From positions 35,347 through 99,346 of the forward strand of contig CAZZKG010000005.1 of NCBI GenBank assembly GCA_964654825.1: a DNA stretch of 64,000 bases, in the 5' to 3' direction. Shown piece after piece: positions 1 to 9,121 of this stretch (position 1 is its first letter; the number at the start of each line of letters is the position of its first letter). This stretch comes from CAZZKG01 sp964654825. GTDB lineage: Bacteria > Gemmatimonadota > CAZMKB01. A program made the translations under genes and the position numbers. The notes under the pieces are model-generated. The model saw only the letters and a program-made list of their open reading frames with translations, made no database searches and was not told the origin of the DNA.

Positions 1-185
1 GTATAAATTGAACATTGTCAATCCAAATAAAATCACTTTTAGGTATTACTCATGATTCACCTACGGAGTGTCAAAGGATGCAACTCCCTCCCGGCTCCAG
101 GCACATGTGTCCGGCGGGTAGATAACTGTGCTGCGCCTGCCTTATTGTTGTGGCTGTATCTACCATCCACCTGCTGACTATTCGG

Positions 186-214
186 TTGACATGTTTCACA
201 AACTCGGGTATAAT
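186..214 (+). promoter_or_regulatory. consensus sigma70 promoter
   Basis: The -35 TTGACA (186-191) and the -10 TATAAT (209-214) are separated by exactly 17 bases, a perfect match to the housekeeping sigma consensus. The expected start of transcription is near 221, giving a leader of about 70 bases before the ATG at 290. Nothing else is recognised in bases 1-185. Confidence 0.85.
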
Positions 215-289
215 GGCTACTATGAATGAGTAGAAAGTAACTGACCTTTCCCGTGAGTATCCCGTGAACCCGATCAGGACAGGTGAGAG

Positions 290-1741
290 ATGACCTACCG
301 TCCTCTGCTGCTGTTGATAACTGCGGCCGCACTGAGCCTCCATACCACTTCTTTTCCCCAGGGAGTCAATCAGAGAACGGCCGCATCCGCCGGTCACACG
401 CAAGCCGGTTTCTTTGACAACGGCGCAGCGGTAGAGACCGTCTGCGGAAGGGATCCGGGGGATGATCAAAACAGATCCACCGGGGATATCACCGTATCTG
501 CGTCTTCGCACGAGGTCCCCTGGAACATGGGACCGATACTCTGGCACCGGCACTTCGATGACGCGATGTACTCCACCGTAGGTATATCGAAACCGGACAG
601 GCTTACCTTTGCAGGTACTTACCTCAATCCACCGGAACAGGTGGAGACAACGCCGCTCTTTGGCGGCGGCACGGAGGACTGGACTTTCGCGGGGACCAGG
701 CTTATGGTCGACGTGTCCCGGGACGGACAAGTGCTCGCGGCTGTGGACCATGTCGAATCGGACTCAACGGCCGCTATCATGGAATGGCGACCTGATTCTT
801 CCACTCCCCTGTGGTCATATTCGGTTTACCCGTGCCGGACACTGGTATGGCAGGGCTGGGCCAGCCGCAAACCCATCCAGGTCTCAGACGACGGTTCTAC
901 AATTGCCGTCACGACCAACATGTACACTCCGGAAGGTCAGCGGGGTCGTCTCTATGTGTTCGAAGCAGGCAACGGTATCCCCATAGTCGAATATGATCTT
1001 CCCGACCCTGCTGGAAATGCCACTGCCACGGCGATCTCGGCAGGGGGCGAGTTTGTCGCCATAGTCGCCTGGCCCAATGTCCACGTGTACGATGTCGATA
1101 GTCAGACTCTGCGCTGGAGCGGGTCACTCCCGGCGGGTAACGATGCTCTGGCGATATCCGGAGACGGCCGGTACCTGGCCTGGGGCTGGAGCACATTCTA
1201 CCTGCGGGAGTGGACTGGATCTTCCTACGATCTCCTGTGGTCTCACAATCCGGGCAGCGGATACTACGTGGGACAGTGCGCTCTGACCACGGATGGGACC
1301 GCCCTCGCAGTCTCGTGGGATAACGGCAGTACATACCCCAACGAGGTCACCCTCGATCTCTACGATCTACCGTCTCTCGACCTTGTCTGGACCTATGACT
1401 ACGCGGACTCTACCCGAGGTTTTTCCTCCCTCTGGGGTTCATCAGCAGGTGAACCGCCGCGTCAGCACGTCGATATCCCTTCAGAGATGTGCTTCTCCCC
1501 CGACGGTGAGCGGCTGGCCGTTGCTTCGTGGGGAGGATCGTTCCCGGAGATACATGTCTTCGACCGCTTTTCTCCCGAGCCGTTATTCATCTACGATACG
1601 CCCGGTTCGATGTTCGACATCGACATCATCACATCGAGTGCCGGCAACACCTATGTCACAGCCTGCGGAAAGGCCGTTCACGCCGGGCAGAGCGGCCGTG
1701 GAGGCGATCTCTATGCCATCAGGATCCCGGCTGTGCCGTGA
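290..1741 (+). CDS. secreted beta-propeller (WD40/PQQ-like) protein
   Basis: This is an exported protein of 483 residues. A signal peptide covers about residues 1-25, ending near FPQG. From about residue 110 there are six or seven blades of roughly 50-60 residues, each built as DG..LA.......V.V.D......LW.Y, for example near DDGSTIAV, SGDGRYLAWG and SPDGERLAVAS. This pattern is typical of WD40/YVTN-like propellers. No catalytic residues and no C-terminal sorting domain are visible, so a scaffold or ligand-binding role is inferred. The ATG follows an AGGTGAG ribosome-binding site and lies below a consensus promoter. The gene appears monocistronic. The exact ligand is unknown. Confidence 0.8.
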   Translation: MTYRPLLLLITAAALSLHTTSFPQGVNQRTAASAGHTQAGFFDNGAAVETVCGRDPGDDQNRSTGDITVSASSHEVPWNMGPILWHRHFDDAMYSTVGISKPDRLTFAGTYLNPPEQVETTPLFGGGTEDWTFAGTRLMVDVSRDGQVLAAVDHVESDSTAAIMEWRPDSSTPLWSYSVYPCRTLVWQGWASRKPIQVSDDGSTIAVTTNMYTPEGQRGRLYVFEAGNGIPIVEYDLPDPAGNATATAISAGGEFVAIVAWPNVHVYDVDSQTLRWSGSLPAGNDALAISGDGRYLAWGWSTFYLREWTGSSYDLLWSHNPGSGYYVGQCALTTDGTALAVSWDNGSTYPNEVTLDLYDLPSLDLVWTYDYADSTRGFSSLWGSSAGEPPRQHVDIPSEMCFSPDGERLAVASWGGSFPEIHVFDRFSPEPLFIYDTPGSMFDIDIITSSAGNTYVTACGKAVHAGQSGRGGDLYAIRIPAVP

Positions 1742-1903
1742 TGCTCCGTGAGACCGCAGTCACTACACAATCGACAGACCGAAGAGTGGGGCTCTGGATC
1801 ATGTATCTGATCGGATGTGCACTATCCCCGTGTCGGCTTGGGATAAGAGAGAGATACTGCTGGATGTCCAGTGGTCAGGTTCTAAATTGATCTCCTGACC
1901 GGA

Positions 1904-2527
1904 TCACGGTTGTGTGATTTTTCTGCGCATTATCGAAACGATTTCCGATCCCGTGAAACCGGTTTCAGCGACTGTCATCCCGATGAGTTCGAATCCTTCA
2001 TCACCAGCTTCCTGGAGCTCCTTCTGCATCGTGCTCGTTTTACTCGTTGCAAGTAGTCTGTATTGGTGGTGGGAAGGTTTTTTTGTCTTGTCCCGTTCGA
2101 GAATAACGACGACTTCGTCACCGGAGAAGGTCGTACTGAACACTGTCTGCCCTATGTACTCGAACCCGGCGTCGGCTGCTTCCTGTAGTTCCCTTTGCAT
2201 GGTGGAGGTTTTTGTGGTCGCAAGCAGCTTGTACTCGTAAATCCAGTCGTTCTGACTTTCCGAATTTTTCATCATAATGACCACAACTTCCGATCCACCC
2301 AGCGCTGTATCTCCACCCATGACACTTTTCAGGCGAAAACCCTCATCAGCTGCATCGTTCATTTCCTTCTGCATGGTGGAGGTTTTTGTGGTCGCAAGGA
2401 GGCGGTATGTGTACTGGTTGGAATTCTCAGAACCATCTCCTTCCCGCAAAGGACAGGCGGCATAAACACTATGAAAGACGACACACTGTATGATACTCAA
2501 GAAAAATACCAGCAGGCTGACTGACAT
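1904..2527 (-). CDS. exported protein of three tandem ~55-residue repeats
   Basis: The 207-residue protein begins with a signal peptide (about residues 1-23, ending VYA). Three copies of one unit follow, each containing YRLLAT.KTSTMQ.E...A.(D/E)GF........F.G.E.V.I(M/L).R, starting near residues 40, 98 and 154. The first two copies share nearly identical DNA (about 2187-2222 and 2363-2398), so the duplication is fairly recent or is being homogenised. ATG follows a strong GGAGGAA site. I recognise the single unit as a recurring hypothetical bacterial module and cannot assign a function. Its length and alpha/beta pattern are loosely like DUF4177-type small domains, which is a guess. The gene stands alone. 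Confidence 0.8.
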   Translation of the reverse strand: MSVSLLVFFLSIIQCVVFHSVYAACPLREGDGSENSNQYTYRLLATTKTSTMQKEMNDAADEGFRLKSVMGGDTALGGSEVVVIMMKNSESQNDWIYEYKLLATTKTSTMQRELQEAADAGFEYIGQTVFSTTFSGDEVVVILERDKTKKPSHHQYRLLATSKTSTMQKELQEAGDEGFELIGMTVAETGFTGSEIVSIMRRKITQP

Positions 2528-2727
2528 ATGTTCCTCCGTTCGGAATGGTTCGGTGAGTATCTCCTCTTTGTATTTCCTTCTCTCTTCATGAAACAGCGAG
2601 CTCCTGGACAGGGGTTCTACGGGGTCACCTCAGAATTCTAAATCTCCAGAAAATAAGAATAAAACATCGTTGAATCCTGAGTCAAGTGGTAATATGGATA
2701 ACAGCCCGAACAGAGGAACTCAGATAT

Positions 2728-2756
2728 TTGATCAATTCGTGCTGAAACACTATACT
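2728..2756 (+). promoter_or_regulatory. probable promoter of the trans-sulfuration gene
   Basis: TTGATC (2728-2733), a 17-base spacer and TATACT (2751-2756) lie 40 bases before the ATG at 2797. Both hexamers deviate from consensus, so the match is moderate. Confidence 0.45.
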
Positions 2757-2796
2757 ATGATAGTACAAACCTGTAAATCCCGAGGGAGGACGCACG

Positions 2797-3945
2797 ATGA
2801 AGTACAGGACGCTGGAAACGAAACTCATTCACTCCGGAGAACCGGATCCAAGAAAAGACGGAGCCGTCGCTATCCCGATCTATCAGTCCGCCATGTTCGA
2901 ATACGCCGGTGAGACCAGTTATCACGACCTGAAATACATTCGCCTCAACAACACCCCCAACCACGAGGCTCTTCACAAGAAGATGGCGGCACTCGAAAAC
3001 GCGGAAGCTGCACTGGTTACTGCAAGCGGTATGGCAGCCATTGTGACTTCGCTGTTGACGTTCCTGTCCGCCGGTGATCATCTGCTGATACAGGATTGTC
3101 TCTACGGCGGAACACATGATTTCATAACCCGGGATTTCCCCGGTTTCGGTATCGAATACGACTTCATCGACGGGGATGAACCTCGTTCCTGGGAATCGAA
3201 GCTCAGACAGAACACGAAAGCCATCTATGTCGAATCGATGACAAATCCACTTCTGCAGGTTGCCGATTTGAAAGCTGTTGTAGATTTTGCCGTAACTCAG
3301 GGAATCATATCGATGATCGACAACACGTTTCCGAGCCCGTATAATTTTCGACCGATCGAACACGGATTCGACATCGTTCTGCACAGCTGCACCAAGTACC
3401 TGAATGGACATTCGGACATCGTCGGCGGGGCAGTTGTCTCAACAGAAAAAAGGATCAAAGCTATTACCAGGAAGCTCAACCATCTCGGCGGATCCATGGA
3501 TCCGCACGCCTGCTTTCTCCTTCACCGGGGGATGAAGACATTGGCCCTCAGGCTGAAACACCAGAACGAGAGTTCGCTCAGGATCGCCCGGTTTCTGGAG
3601 AACCATCCCCATGTGACCCGGATCAACTATCCCGGCCTCGAGAGCCACCCCCAGCACGAGCGGGCGAAAGAGCTCTTCGACGGCTTCAGCGGTATGCTCA
3701 GCTTCGAGCTCGAAGGCGGACCAGATGCGGTCAAACGGTTCATCGACAGTGTGGAGATACCGGTCATCGCTCCGAGTCTCGGCGGAGTCGAAACGCTCGT
3801 GACTCAGCCGGCGAAGACATCTCACTCAGGCATGTCACCGGAAGATCGGGAAACTCTCGGTATCACCGACGGGCTGATCCGTGTCTCGGTCGGTATCGAG
3901 GACACGGGAGAGATCATCGACGACTTCCGTCAGGCGCTCTCGTAA
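2797..3945 (+). CDS. PLP-dependent Cys/Met metabolism enzyme (trans-sulfuration family)
   Basis: The 382-residue protein is a full-length fold-type I Cys/Met-metabolism enzyme, the family of cystathionine gamma-synthase, cystathionine beta/gamma-lyase and methionine gamma-lyase. The phosphate-binding YxR motif (YIRLNN, Y47/R49), the cofactor-ring aspartate D175 (SMIDNTF) and the Schiff-base lysine K200 (SCTKYLNGHSD) are all present. The C-terminal half keeps the family segments HP.V..I.YPGL and SLGGVETL. Residues separating the subfamilies cannot be judged reliably by eye, so reaction (synthase or lyase) and substrate are left open. ATG follows GGGAGGA. It converges with the symporter gene, with only 14 bases between the two stops. 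Confidence 0.93.
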   Translation: MKYRTLETKLIHSGEPDPRKDGAVAIPIYQSAMFEYAGETSYHDLKYIRLNNTPNHEALHKKMAALENAEAALVTASGMAAIVTSLLTFLSAGDHLLIQDCLYGGTHDFITRDFPGFGIEYDFIDGDEPRSWESKLRQNTKAIYVESMTNPLLQVADLKAVVDFAVTQGIISMIDNTFPSPYNFRPIEHGFDIVLHSCTKYLNGHSDIVGGAVVSTEKRIKAITRKLNHLGGSMDPHACFLLHRGMKTLALRLKHQNESSLRIARFLENHPHVTRINYPGLESHPQHERAKELFDGFSGMLSFELEGGPDAVKRFIDSVEIPVIAPSLGGVETLVTQPAKTSHSGMSPEDRETLGITDGLIRVSVGIEDTGEIIDDFRQALS

Positions 3946-3959
3946 ACTGAACGATCATC

Positions 3960-5753
3960 TCAATCCGAAACCCTAAGCCTGCTCCAAAATTTTATGAGGA
4001 GAAAGGTCGAGAGAGCCGCCACCGCTGTGAGTGTGACAGCAGGCATGTAATTACCGTAAATCCAGAATCCTGTCGCGAACAGAGAACTGTAGATCGCAAA
4101 ACAACCGGTGACCATGCAGAGTATTCCCGACGGGACATCCCAGCGCCGCTCTGTCCCTTCTTCCGGATCGTCTTCGGTCCTCAGAAGCTCAGTGACTTTT
4201 CTCCAGCCAGGCCCCCCGGGGCGCACCAGCTGACAGAAGGAACGTAGTATTGCCTCATCTGTGGGTTTTGTTAATAACGTCACTGTTATCCATGAAACGG
4301 TCGTAATAAAAACGCTGATTGTGAGCATCACGTGGGTGGGAAGGTCGGGCAGGCCTGTCGATGAATGAACGAATTGAAAATAGCAGGCAACGAGAAAAGA
4401 AACAACCATGGCGGTGATCTCACTGAACGGGTTGATGCGCCACCAGAACCACCTGAGGATGAACAGCAGTCCCGTCCCTGCACCGATCTGCAAGAGAATG
4501 TTGAAAGCCTGCAGTGCGTTACTCAGGAGGAGAGCCACAAATCCCGCAAGCACCATCAGCATCACAGTGCAGAAACGCCCGACGAGGACGAGCTTTTTTT
4601 CCTCTGCTCCGGGATCGATGAAACGTTTGTAGAAGTCGTTCACGATGTAGGATGAACCCCAGTTGAGGTGAGTGGATATCGTGGACATGAACGCGGCAAT
4701 GAGTGAGGCGACCACCAACCCCAGGAGACCTGCCGGCAGGAAGGTGAGCATCGCCGGGTATGCAAGATCATGTCTTACAACCCCTGGATCCAGATGGGGA
4801 AACGCCATCCGTAGAGACTCGAGATCGGGGAACACTACAATGGAAGCAAGGGCTACGATGATCCAGGGCCATGGACGCAGGGCATAGTGAGCAATGTTGA
4901 AGAGTAGTGTGGCACCGATTGCATTTTTTTCATTTCTCGCCGAGAGCATCCGCTGTACGATGTATCCTCCCCCACCGGGTTCCGCCCCCGGATACCAGAC
5001 ACTCCACCACTGGACCGCGAGCGGTATGATGAGGATTGGAACGAGCATCTCGGTATTCGAGAAATCAGGCAGGAGTCGTGTTTTCTCGATGACCGCACTT
5101 TTGGCGAGTAATGCTTCCAACCCTCCAACTTGTGGCAAATGCAGCACGACAGCTGCCGCCCCGATGGCTCCAATCATGGCAAGCCCGAACTGCAGGAAAT
5201 CCGTTATAATAACGGCCCGAAGACCCCCGGACACACTGTAGATAACGGTCACCACAGAAGCAATGAGAAGTGTCTGGATCGGTGAGAAGTTGAGCAGGAC
5301 GCCTGCAATTTTTATCATAGCAAGGCTCACACTCGCCATGATGATGACATTGAAGAAAATTCCGAGATAGAGAGCCCGAAATCCCCTCAAAAATGCCGCC
5401 GCTCTTCCGCTGTAACGGATTTCGTAGAATTCGAGATCCGTCATTACTCGAGAACGTCTCCAGAGTTTTGCGTAGACGAACACGGTCAGCATACCGGTGA
5501 GAAGGAAGGCCCACCAGACCCAGTTACCGGCGACACCATTCTGCCGGACGATGTCGGTCACGAGGTTGGGCGTGTCAGCTGAAAACGTGGTGGCGACCAT
5601 CGAAACCCCGAGGAGCCACCACGGCATGTTTCGCCCCGACAGAAAAAACTCTGACGAGCTCGATCCTGCCCTCCGGGAGACAGCCACACCGATTGCGAGA
5701 GTGACGATGAAGAATCCAGCCAGTATCACCCAGTCGATCCCATTCATTATCAT
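3960..5753 (-). CDS. sodium:solute symporter family transporter
   Basis: The 597-residue protein is a polytopic inner-membrane protein of the SSS (PutP/SGLT) family. The N-terminus reads DWVILAGFFIVTLAIGVAVS, followed by the typical SSSEFFLSGRNMPWW loop and TFSADTPNL in TM2. The family pattern SVSGGLRAVIITDF.Q lies near residue 180. Roughly 13-14 hydrophobic segments can be counted. An insertion after about residue 500 precedes two final helices. It should couple sodium entry to uptake of an organic solute. The substrate (sugar, amino acid or carboxylate) cannot be told from the sequence. The start could be either Met of MIMNG. Transcribed alone on the minus strand. Confidence 0.92.
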   Translation of the reverse strand: MIMNGIDWVILAGFFIVTLAIGVAVSRRAGSSSSEFFLSGRNMPWWLLGVSMVATTFSADTPNLVTDIVRQNGVAGNWVWWAFLLTGMLTVFVYAKLWRRSRVMTDLEFYEIRYSGRAAAFLRGFRALYLGIFFNVIIMASVSLAMIKIAGVLLNFSPIQTLLIASVVTVIYSVSGGLRAVIITDFLQFGLAMIGAIGAAAVVLHLPQVGGLEALLAKSAVIEKTRLLPDFSNTEMLVPILIIPLAVQWWSVWYPGAEPGGGGYIVQRMLSARNEKNAIGATLLFNIAHYALRPWPWIIVALASIVVFPDLESLRMAFPHLDPGVVRHDLAYPAMLTFLPAGLLGLVVASLIAAFMSTISTHLNWGSSYIVNDFYKRFIDPGAEEKKLVLVGRFCTVMLMVLAGFVALLLSNALQAFNILLQIGAGTGLLFILRWFWWRINPFSEITAMVVSFLVACYFQFVHSSTGLPDLPTHVMLTISVFITTVSWITVTLLTKPTDEAILRSFCQLVRPGGPGWRKVTELLRTEDDPEEGTERRWDVPSGILCMVTGCFAIYSSLFATGFWIYGNYMPAVTLTAVAALSTFLLIKFWSRLRVSD

Positions 5754-5907
5754 CTTTTATAAATTCTCCATCAGTGCTCCATCCAGGATTTCTCCCTGAA
5801 CCGGTTATTCATTCTAGGGTAACATCTGACGCGCCGGGTGGCAACACTTCTTTCAGCAGGGATGACTTGCCGGATGCTATTAATCCATATCCGCCGGGGG
5901 GTCTCTC

Positions 5908-5936
5908 TTGACAGGGGATATTCCCCGTCTTACAAT
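5908..5936 (+). promoter_or_regulatory. sigma70 promoter with palindrome in its spacer
   Basis: TTGACA (5908-5913) and TACAAT (5931-5936) are 17 bases apart. The spacer contains GGGGATATTCCCC (5914-5926), an inverted repeat with 5-base arms that could be a repressor or activator site. The next gene on this strand starts at 6215, and a MITE-like element lies in between. Confidence 0.6.
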
Positions 5937-6011
5937 CCTCTTATAACCAGGGAGGATCACGACCGACGTGTATTTCCCGATACTTCACTTCTGTTGTGTT
6001 ACCGTATGACA

Positions 6012-6155
6012 CTCTAGTGCCCTGTCATGTAACAACTGACGTATCTTGCTTGTCCTTTTATCTGCCTGCGGCGTTGCTCCTTCAATCGCACCTTGCAGGC
6101 AGACAAAATTACTTCGTAATCTTTACGCCACTTCTTACATGACAGAACACTAGTG
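6012..6155. mobile_element. MITE-like element with terminal inverted repeats
   Basis: The left end CTAGTGCCCTGTCATGTAA (6014-6032) and the right end TTACATGACAGAACACTAG (6135-6153) are inverted repeats of 19 bases with two mismatches. A second, internal inverted repeat pairs TTTTATCTGCCTGC (6056-6069) with GCAGGCAGACAAAA (6095-6108), one mismatch. The element is about 140 bases and has no coding capacity, as expected of a miniature transposable element mobilised in trans. It separates the promoter at 5908-5936 from the gene at 6215. No target duplication was established. Confidence 0.7.
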
Positions 6156-6214
6156 AAACGGAAACGAAAAAACCGCCGACAGATCAGAGTTGAGTTCGAT
6201 ACCGCGAAGGGTAC

Positions 6215-6823
6215 ATGAGAACCCTCTTCAAAGCATCACTTGTCTTACTGGCAGTTATAGTATTCTGCCTGCTCTACTGGAAGTCGCAGAGCGCTCTGGA
6301 CAACGAGGCATTCTCTCGAGCAACGAAGTATTACTGGGACAACTTCGATGAAATCAGCAACAAACACTACATGACCATCATCGATTTTACTAAACCTTCC
6401 TTCGCAGAGAGGATGCACATTTACGATATTTTTACAGGAAAAGTGACGAGCCACCTCGTCGCTCACGGCCAGGGCGAAAGCACCGGACACATATACCCGC
6501 CGGGATTCTCGAACGAGCCGGGTTCCGGTCTCTCCAGCAGGGGTTTCTGCATTACCCGTGATGTGTATAACGGGGAGAACGGTCCCGCTCTCAGATTGCT
6601 CGGACTGGAGAGGGGGAGAAACCACAACATGTACGATCGTAGAATCTCAATTCGATCAGCCCCCTATGTCAGTTACAAAACCGTGTTCAAGAACCTCGTG
6701 AAGTACTATAAACCGATGATCGGTGAAAGCGGAGGGGATCTGGTCGTACAGCCTGAGTCGGTCGATTCTATAATCAGCTGGCTCAAAGACGGGAGCCTGG
6801 TGTATATCTATACAGGTGAGTGA
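6215..6823 (+). CDS. YkuD_2-family L,D-transpeptidase-like protein lacking catalytic residues
   Basis: The protein has 202 residues: an N-terminal signal anchor (about 5-22) and then a domain matching the murein L,D-transpeptidase catalytic domain family (YkuD_2). Family segments seen are GFCITRDVYNGENG and LRLLGLERG (residues 110-133), R..SIRSAPYVS (about 142-153) and a closing SIISWLKDGSLVYIY. In active members the second block reads VIHGA.YVS and a later block reads GRS.GCPA. Here the His is R147 and the Cys is D175 (GESGGD). Both are missing, so transpeptidation is unlikely and a binding or regulatory role is inferred. ATG follows AAGGGT. Confidence 0.8.
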   Translation: MRTLFKASLVLLAVIVFCLLYWKSQSALDNEAFSRATKYYWDNFDEISNKHYMTIIDFTKPSFAERMHIYDIFTGKVTSHLVAHGQGESTGHIYPPGFSNEPGSGLSSRGFCITRDVYNGENGPALRLLGLERGRNHNMYDRRISIRSAPYVSYKTVFKNLVKYYKPMIGESGGDLVVQPESVDSIISWLKDGSLVYIYTGE

Positions 6824-6858
6824 ACGGTTTTCTTCCTCTTCATTTTCTTCTCCTTCAT

Positions 6859-6888
6859 TTGACTGAGCAGTGTGAATTGTGATATAAT
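6859..6888 (+). promoter_or_regulatory. promoter of the C25 protease gene
   Basis: TTGACT (6859-6864), an 18-base spacer and a perfect TATAAT (6883-6888) lie about 75 bases before the ATG at 6964. Confidence 0.7.
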
Positions 6889-6963
6889 AATAGTGGAAAG
6901 TAATCAAATTTTTTCACACCGGGTAATAACCGATGATTTCCTGAACGAAGCAGAGGAGTAATC

Positions 6964-9024
6964 ATGTTCTCACGCACTACAGGCCGGATGGTCGCACATG
7001 TCTTTCTCATTTTTATACTCTACGCAATGATTACCCCTCTCACCGCGGAGCCGCAGCATATAGGGCATCCAATGGTACAGGAGATACGATTCACCGCCGA
7101 ATTCCCGGAGAGTGTACTGAGATTTGAAAAAGTTCTCGGCCGGGACGTGATCATAATGGATGGCGCCAGCAGCATCTCAAACCCGGGGGAACCCGTCCTC
7201 CCCGTAAAAGAGTTCAGCGTTGCCATTCCACCCGGGACCGGGGCTGTACAGGTAAGGGCGCGGTCCCTGACGTCAACAGACATCCCCGGTACCTACTATA
7301 TCCTGCCCGGGCAACCCCCTCGAAAGACCTCAATGAAAACTTTTGGCCTCGAGATCGCGCCGGATGACATCATTTACCGTTCAAGTCTTCCTTATCCGGG
7401 CCGGATCGTGACTCTCGATTACCGGAGCGATCTTGCAGGCCAGGGAATCATATGGATCACTGTGTACCCGCTTCAGTATCTCCCTGCGGAGAAAAATTTG
7501 ATACTCCACACCAATGTCGAAGTGACTGTCTCCTGTCTGGCAGAAGAATCACCCCGGCATAAGACGACTGAAAGGTATGCTCGTTTCACACAGCGACAGC
7601 GGCGAGTATTCGAAGATATGTTACAGGCCACGGTAGTCAATCCCGATGACGTTGTACTCAACCCGATTTTAAAAGATGCTTCTCTCATCCTCCCTACAGC
7701 GGAATATGATCACGTGATCATCACACAGGCGGTTTTTTTCTCCGCCTTCGAGCCTCTCGTCGACTGGCACACGAAAAAAGGAGAACGGGACACCGTCGTC
7801 ACGACGGGATGGATCTACAACAACTACAACGGACCGGGTGATACCCTCAAGATCAGACAGTTCATCATGGACGCGAGCTCGAATTGGGGAACGATGTACT
7901 TTCTCCTCGGCGGAGAAAACAGCACCGTACCCTTCTGTTACCGGAGCTATGGCGATGGCAGTGTACCCAGTGATCAGTACTATTCGGATTATGATGACGA
8001 TTGGACTCACGAGGTATTTGTTGGGAGAGTGAGCGTGGGATCACCTTCAGAGGCCACCACGTTCGTGGACAAGGTCCTCATGTATGAGAAAAGTCCCCCG
8101 CTGATTGATTACCCGTTGAATATTCTCCTGATCGGCATGGATGCGGATGAGGACACTCCCTGTGAGGAGCTGAAGGAGACGGTATACAGTTACATCCCCA
8201 CACGGTTCAACGTGACGAAGGTCTACGACAGCGATACCGGCAACCATGAAACCGCAGCCAAGGCTGCACTCAACGCGGGAAACAACATGGTCAACCATTC
8301 TGACCACTGTGACTGGAACTATCTAGGCACGGGTGATTTCTGGCACTGGTGGGGGATCAACAACGCCGAGGTTGACGTCCTCGAGAACGATAATCGGATG
8401 TCCATCATCGTGTCGGACGGATGCTGGCCGAACGCCATGGATCAGGAGGACTGTATCTCCGAGCACCTGGTTTTATACAATCCCCTTCAGGCGGGTTTGG
8501 CTTTCACCGGTAACACGCGGGATGGTTATTACTGGTCCGGCATACCGGAGTCCCTTTCAGGGCAGCTGGATCGCGAGTGGTGGGACGGTGTCTTCCAGTA
8601 TAATCAGACACGGCTCGGACACGCCATCATCTTCAGTAAACATCAGTTCGGAAACGGGAACCAGGACAGGAGACACTGTGAGTGGACATTCAATCTGCTC
8701 GGTGATCCCTCCATGCCGGTATGGCTCGACACCCCCGGCAGTCTGGATGTGTCTCACCCGACATTGATCTCCCAGACGAGTCAGAGCTTTACGGTGACTG
8801 TTTCGGGCGACGGTAGCCCGATCGAAGAGTCACTCGTCTGTCTCAGAAAAAACAACGAAGTTTACGAGGTAGGGACGACCGGCGTTTCAGGCGAGGTTAC
8901 TTTCACCATACACCCGCTGCATCACGGCCGGATGGATGTAACAGTCACCGCTCCCGACTATCTGCCCTACGAGGGGAGTTGCAGGGTCAACCCATCATAT
9001 TTTCGTGCGGCGGAAGACCTGTGA
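6964..9024 (+). CDS. secreted C25 (gingipain-like) cysteine peptidase
   Basis: The 686-residue exported protein has a signal peptide (about 1-28), a beta-rich propeptide-like region to about residue 230, and a peptidase C25 domain from about 245 to 580. The candidate catalytic pair is H448 in NHSDHCDW and C487 in SDGCWPNAMDQED, followed by the family segment EHLVLYNP...LAFTGNTRDGYYW. A short Ig-like domain closes the protein (about 595-670). Unlike several neighbours, it lacks the NPFNP sorting tail, so it may be freely secreted or exported by another signal. Cleavage after Arg/Lys cannot be assumed. ATG follows GAGGAG. It converges on the M14 gene. Confidence 0.9.
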   Translation: MFSRTTGRMVAHVFLIFILYAMITPLTAEPQHIGHPMVQEIRFTAEFPESVLRFEKVLGRDVIIMDGASSISNPGEPVLPVKEFSVAIPPGTGAVQVRARSLTSTDIPGTYYILPGQPPRKTSMKTFGLEIAPDDIIYRSSLPYPGRIVTLDYRSDLAGQGIIWITVYPLQYLPAEKNLILHTNVEVTVSCLAEESPRHKTTERYARFTQRQRRVFEDMLQATVVNPDDVVLNPILKDASLILPTAEYDHVIITQAVFFSAFEPLVDWHTKKGERDTVVTTGWIYNNYNGPGDTLKIRQFIMDASSNWGTMYFLLGGENSTVPFCYRSYGDGSVPSDQYYSDYDDDWTHEVFVGRVSVGSPSEATTFVDKVLMYEKSPPLIDYPLNILLIGMDADEDTPCEELKETVYSYIPTRFNVTKVYDSDTGNHETAAKAALNAGNNMVNHSDHCDWNYLGTGDFWHWWGINNAEVDVLENDNRMSIIVSDGCWPNAMDQEDCISEHLVLYNPLQAGLAFTGNTRDGYYWSGIPESLSGQLDREWWDGVFQYNQTRLGHAIIFSKHQFGNGNQDRRHCEWTFNLLGDPSMPVWLDTPGSLDVSHPTLISQTSQSFTVTVSGDGSPIEESLVCLRKNNEVYEVGTTGVSGEVTFTIHPLHHGRMDVTVTAPDYLPYEGSCRVNPSYFRAAEDL

Positions 9025-9121
9025 TCCACTTTGAATGTTGACTAGTCTCGCAACAGGCCTTGTCCGACTCCCCCTTCCCCGTTACTCGAGTGGCGGGACA
9101 GTGAGCGTGTTGCATTAAACC

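Noticed and set aside
71..751. 226-residue open frame on the minus strand
   Set aside because: It lies antisense to the propeller gene and its promoter, lacks a ribosome-binding site and resembles no family.
2187..2398. Possible CRISPR-like repeats
   Set aside because: The repeated 36-base stretches are coding repeats of the triple-repeat protein with 170-base spacing; no spacers or cas genes exist.
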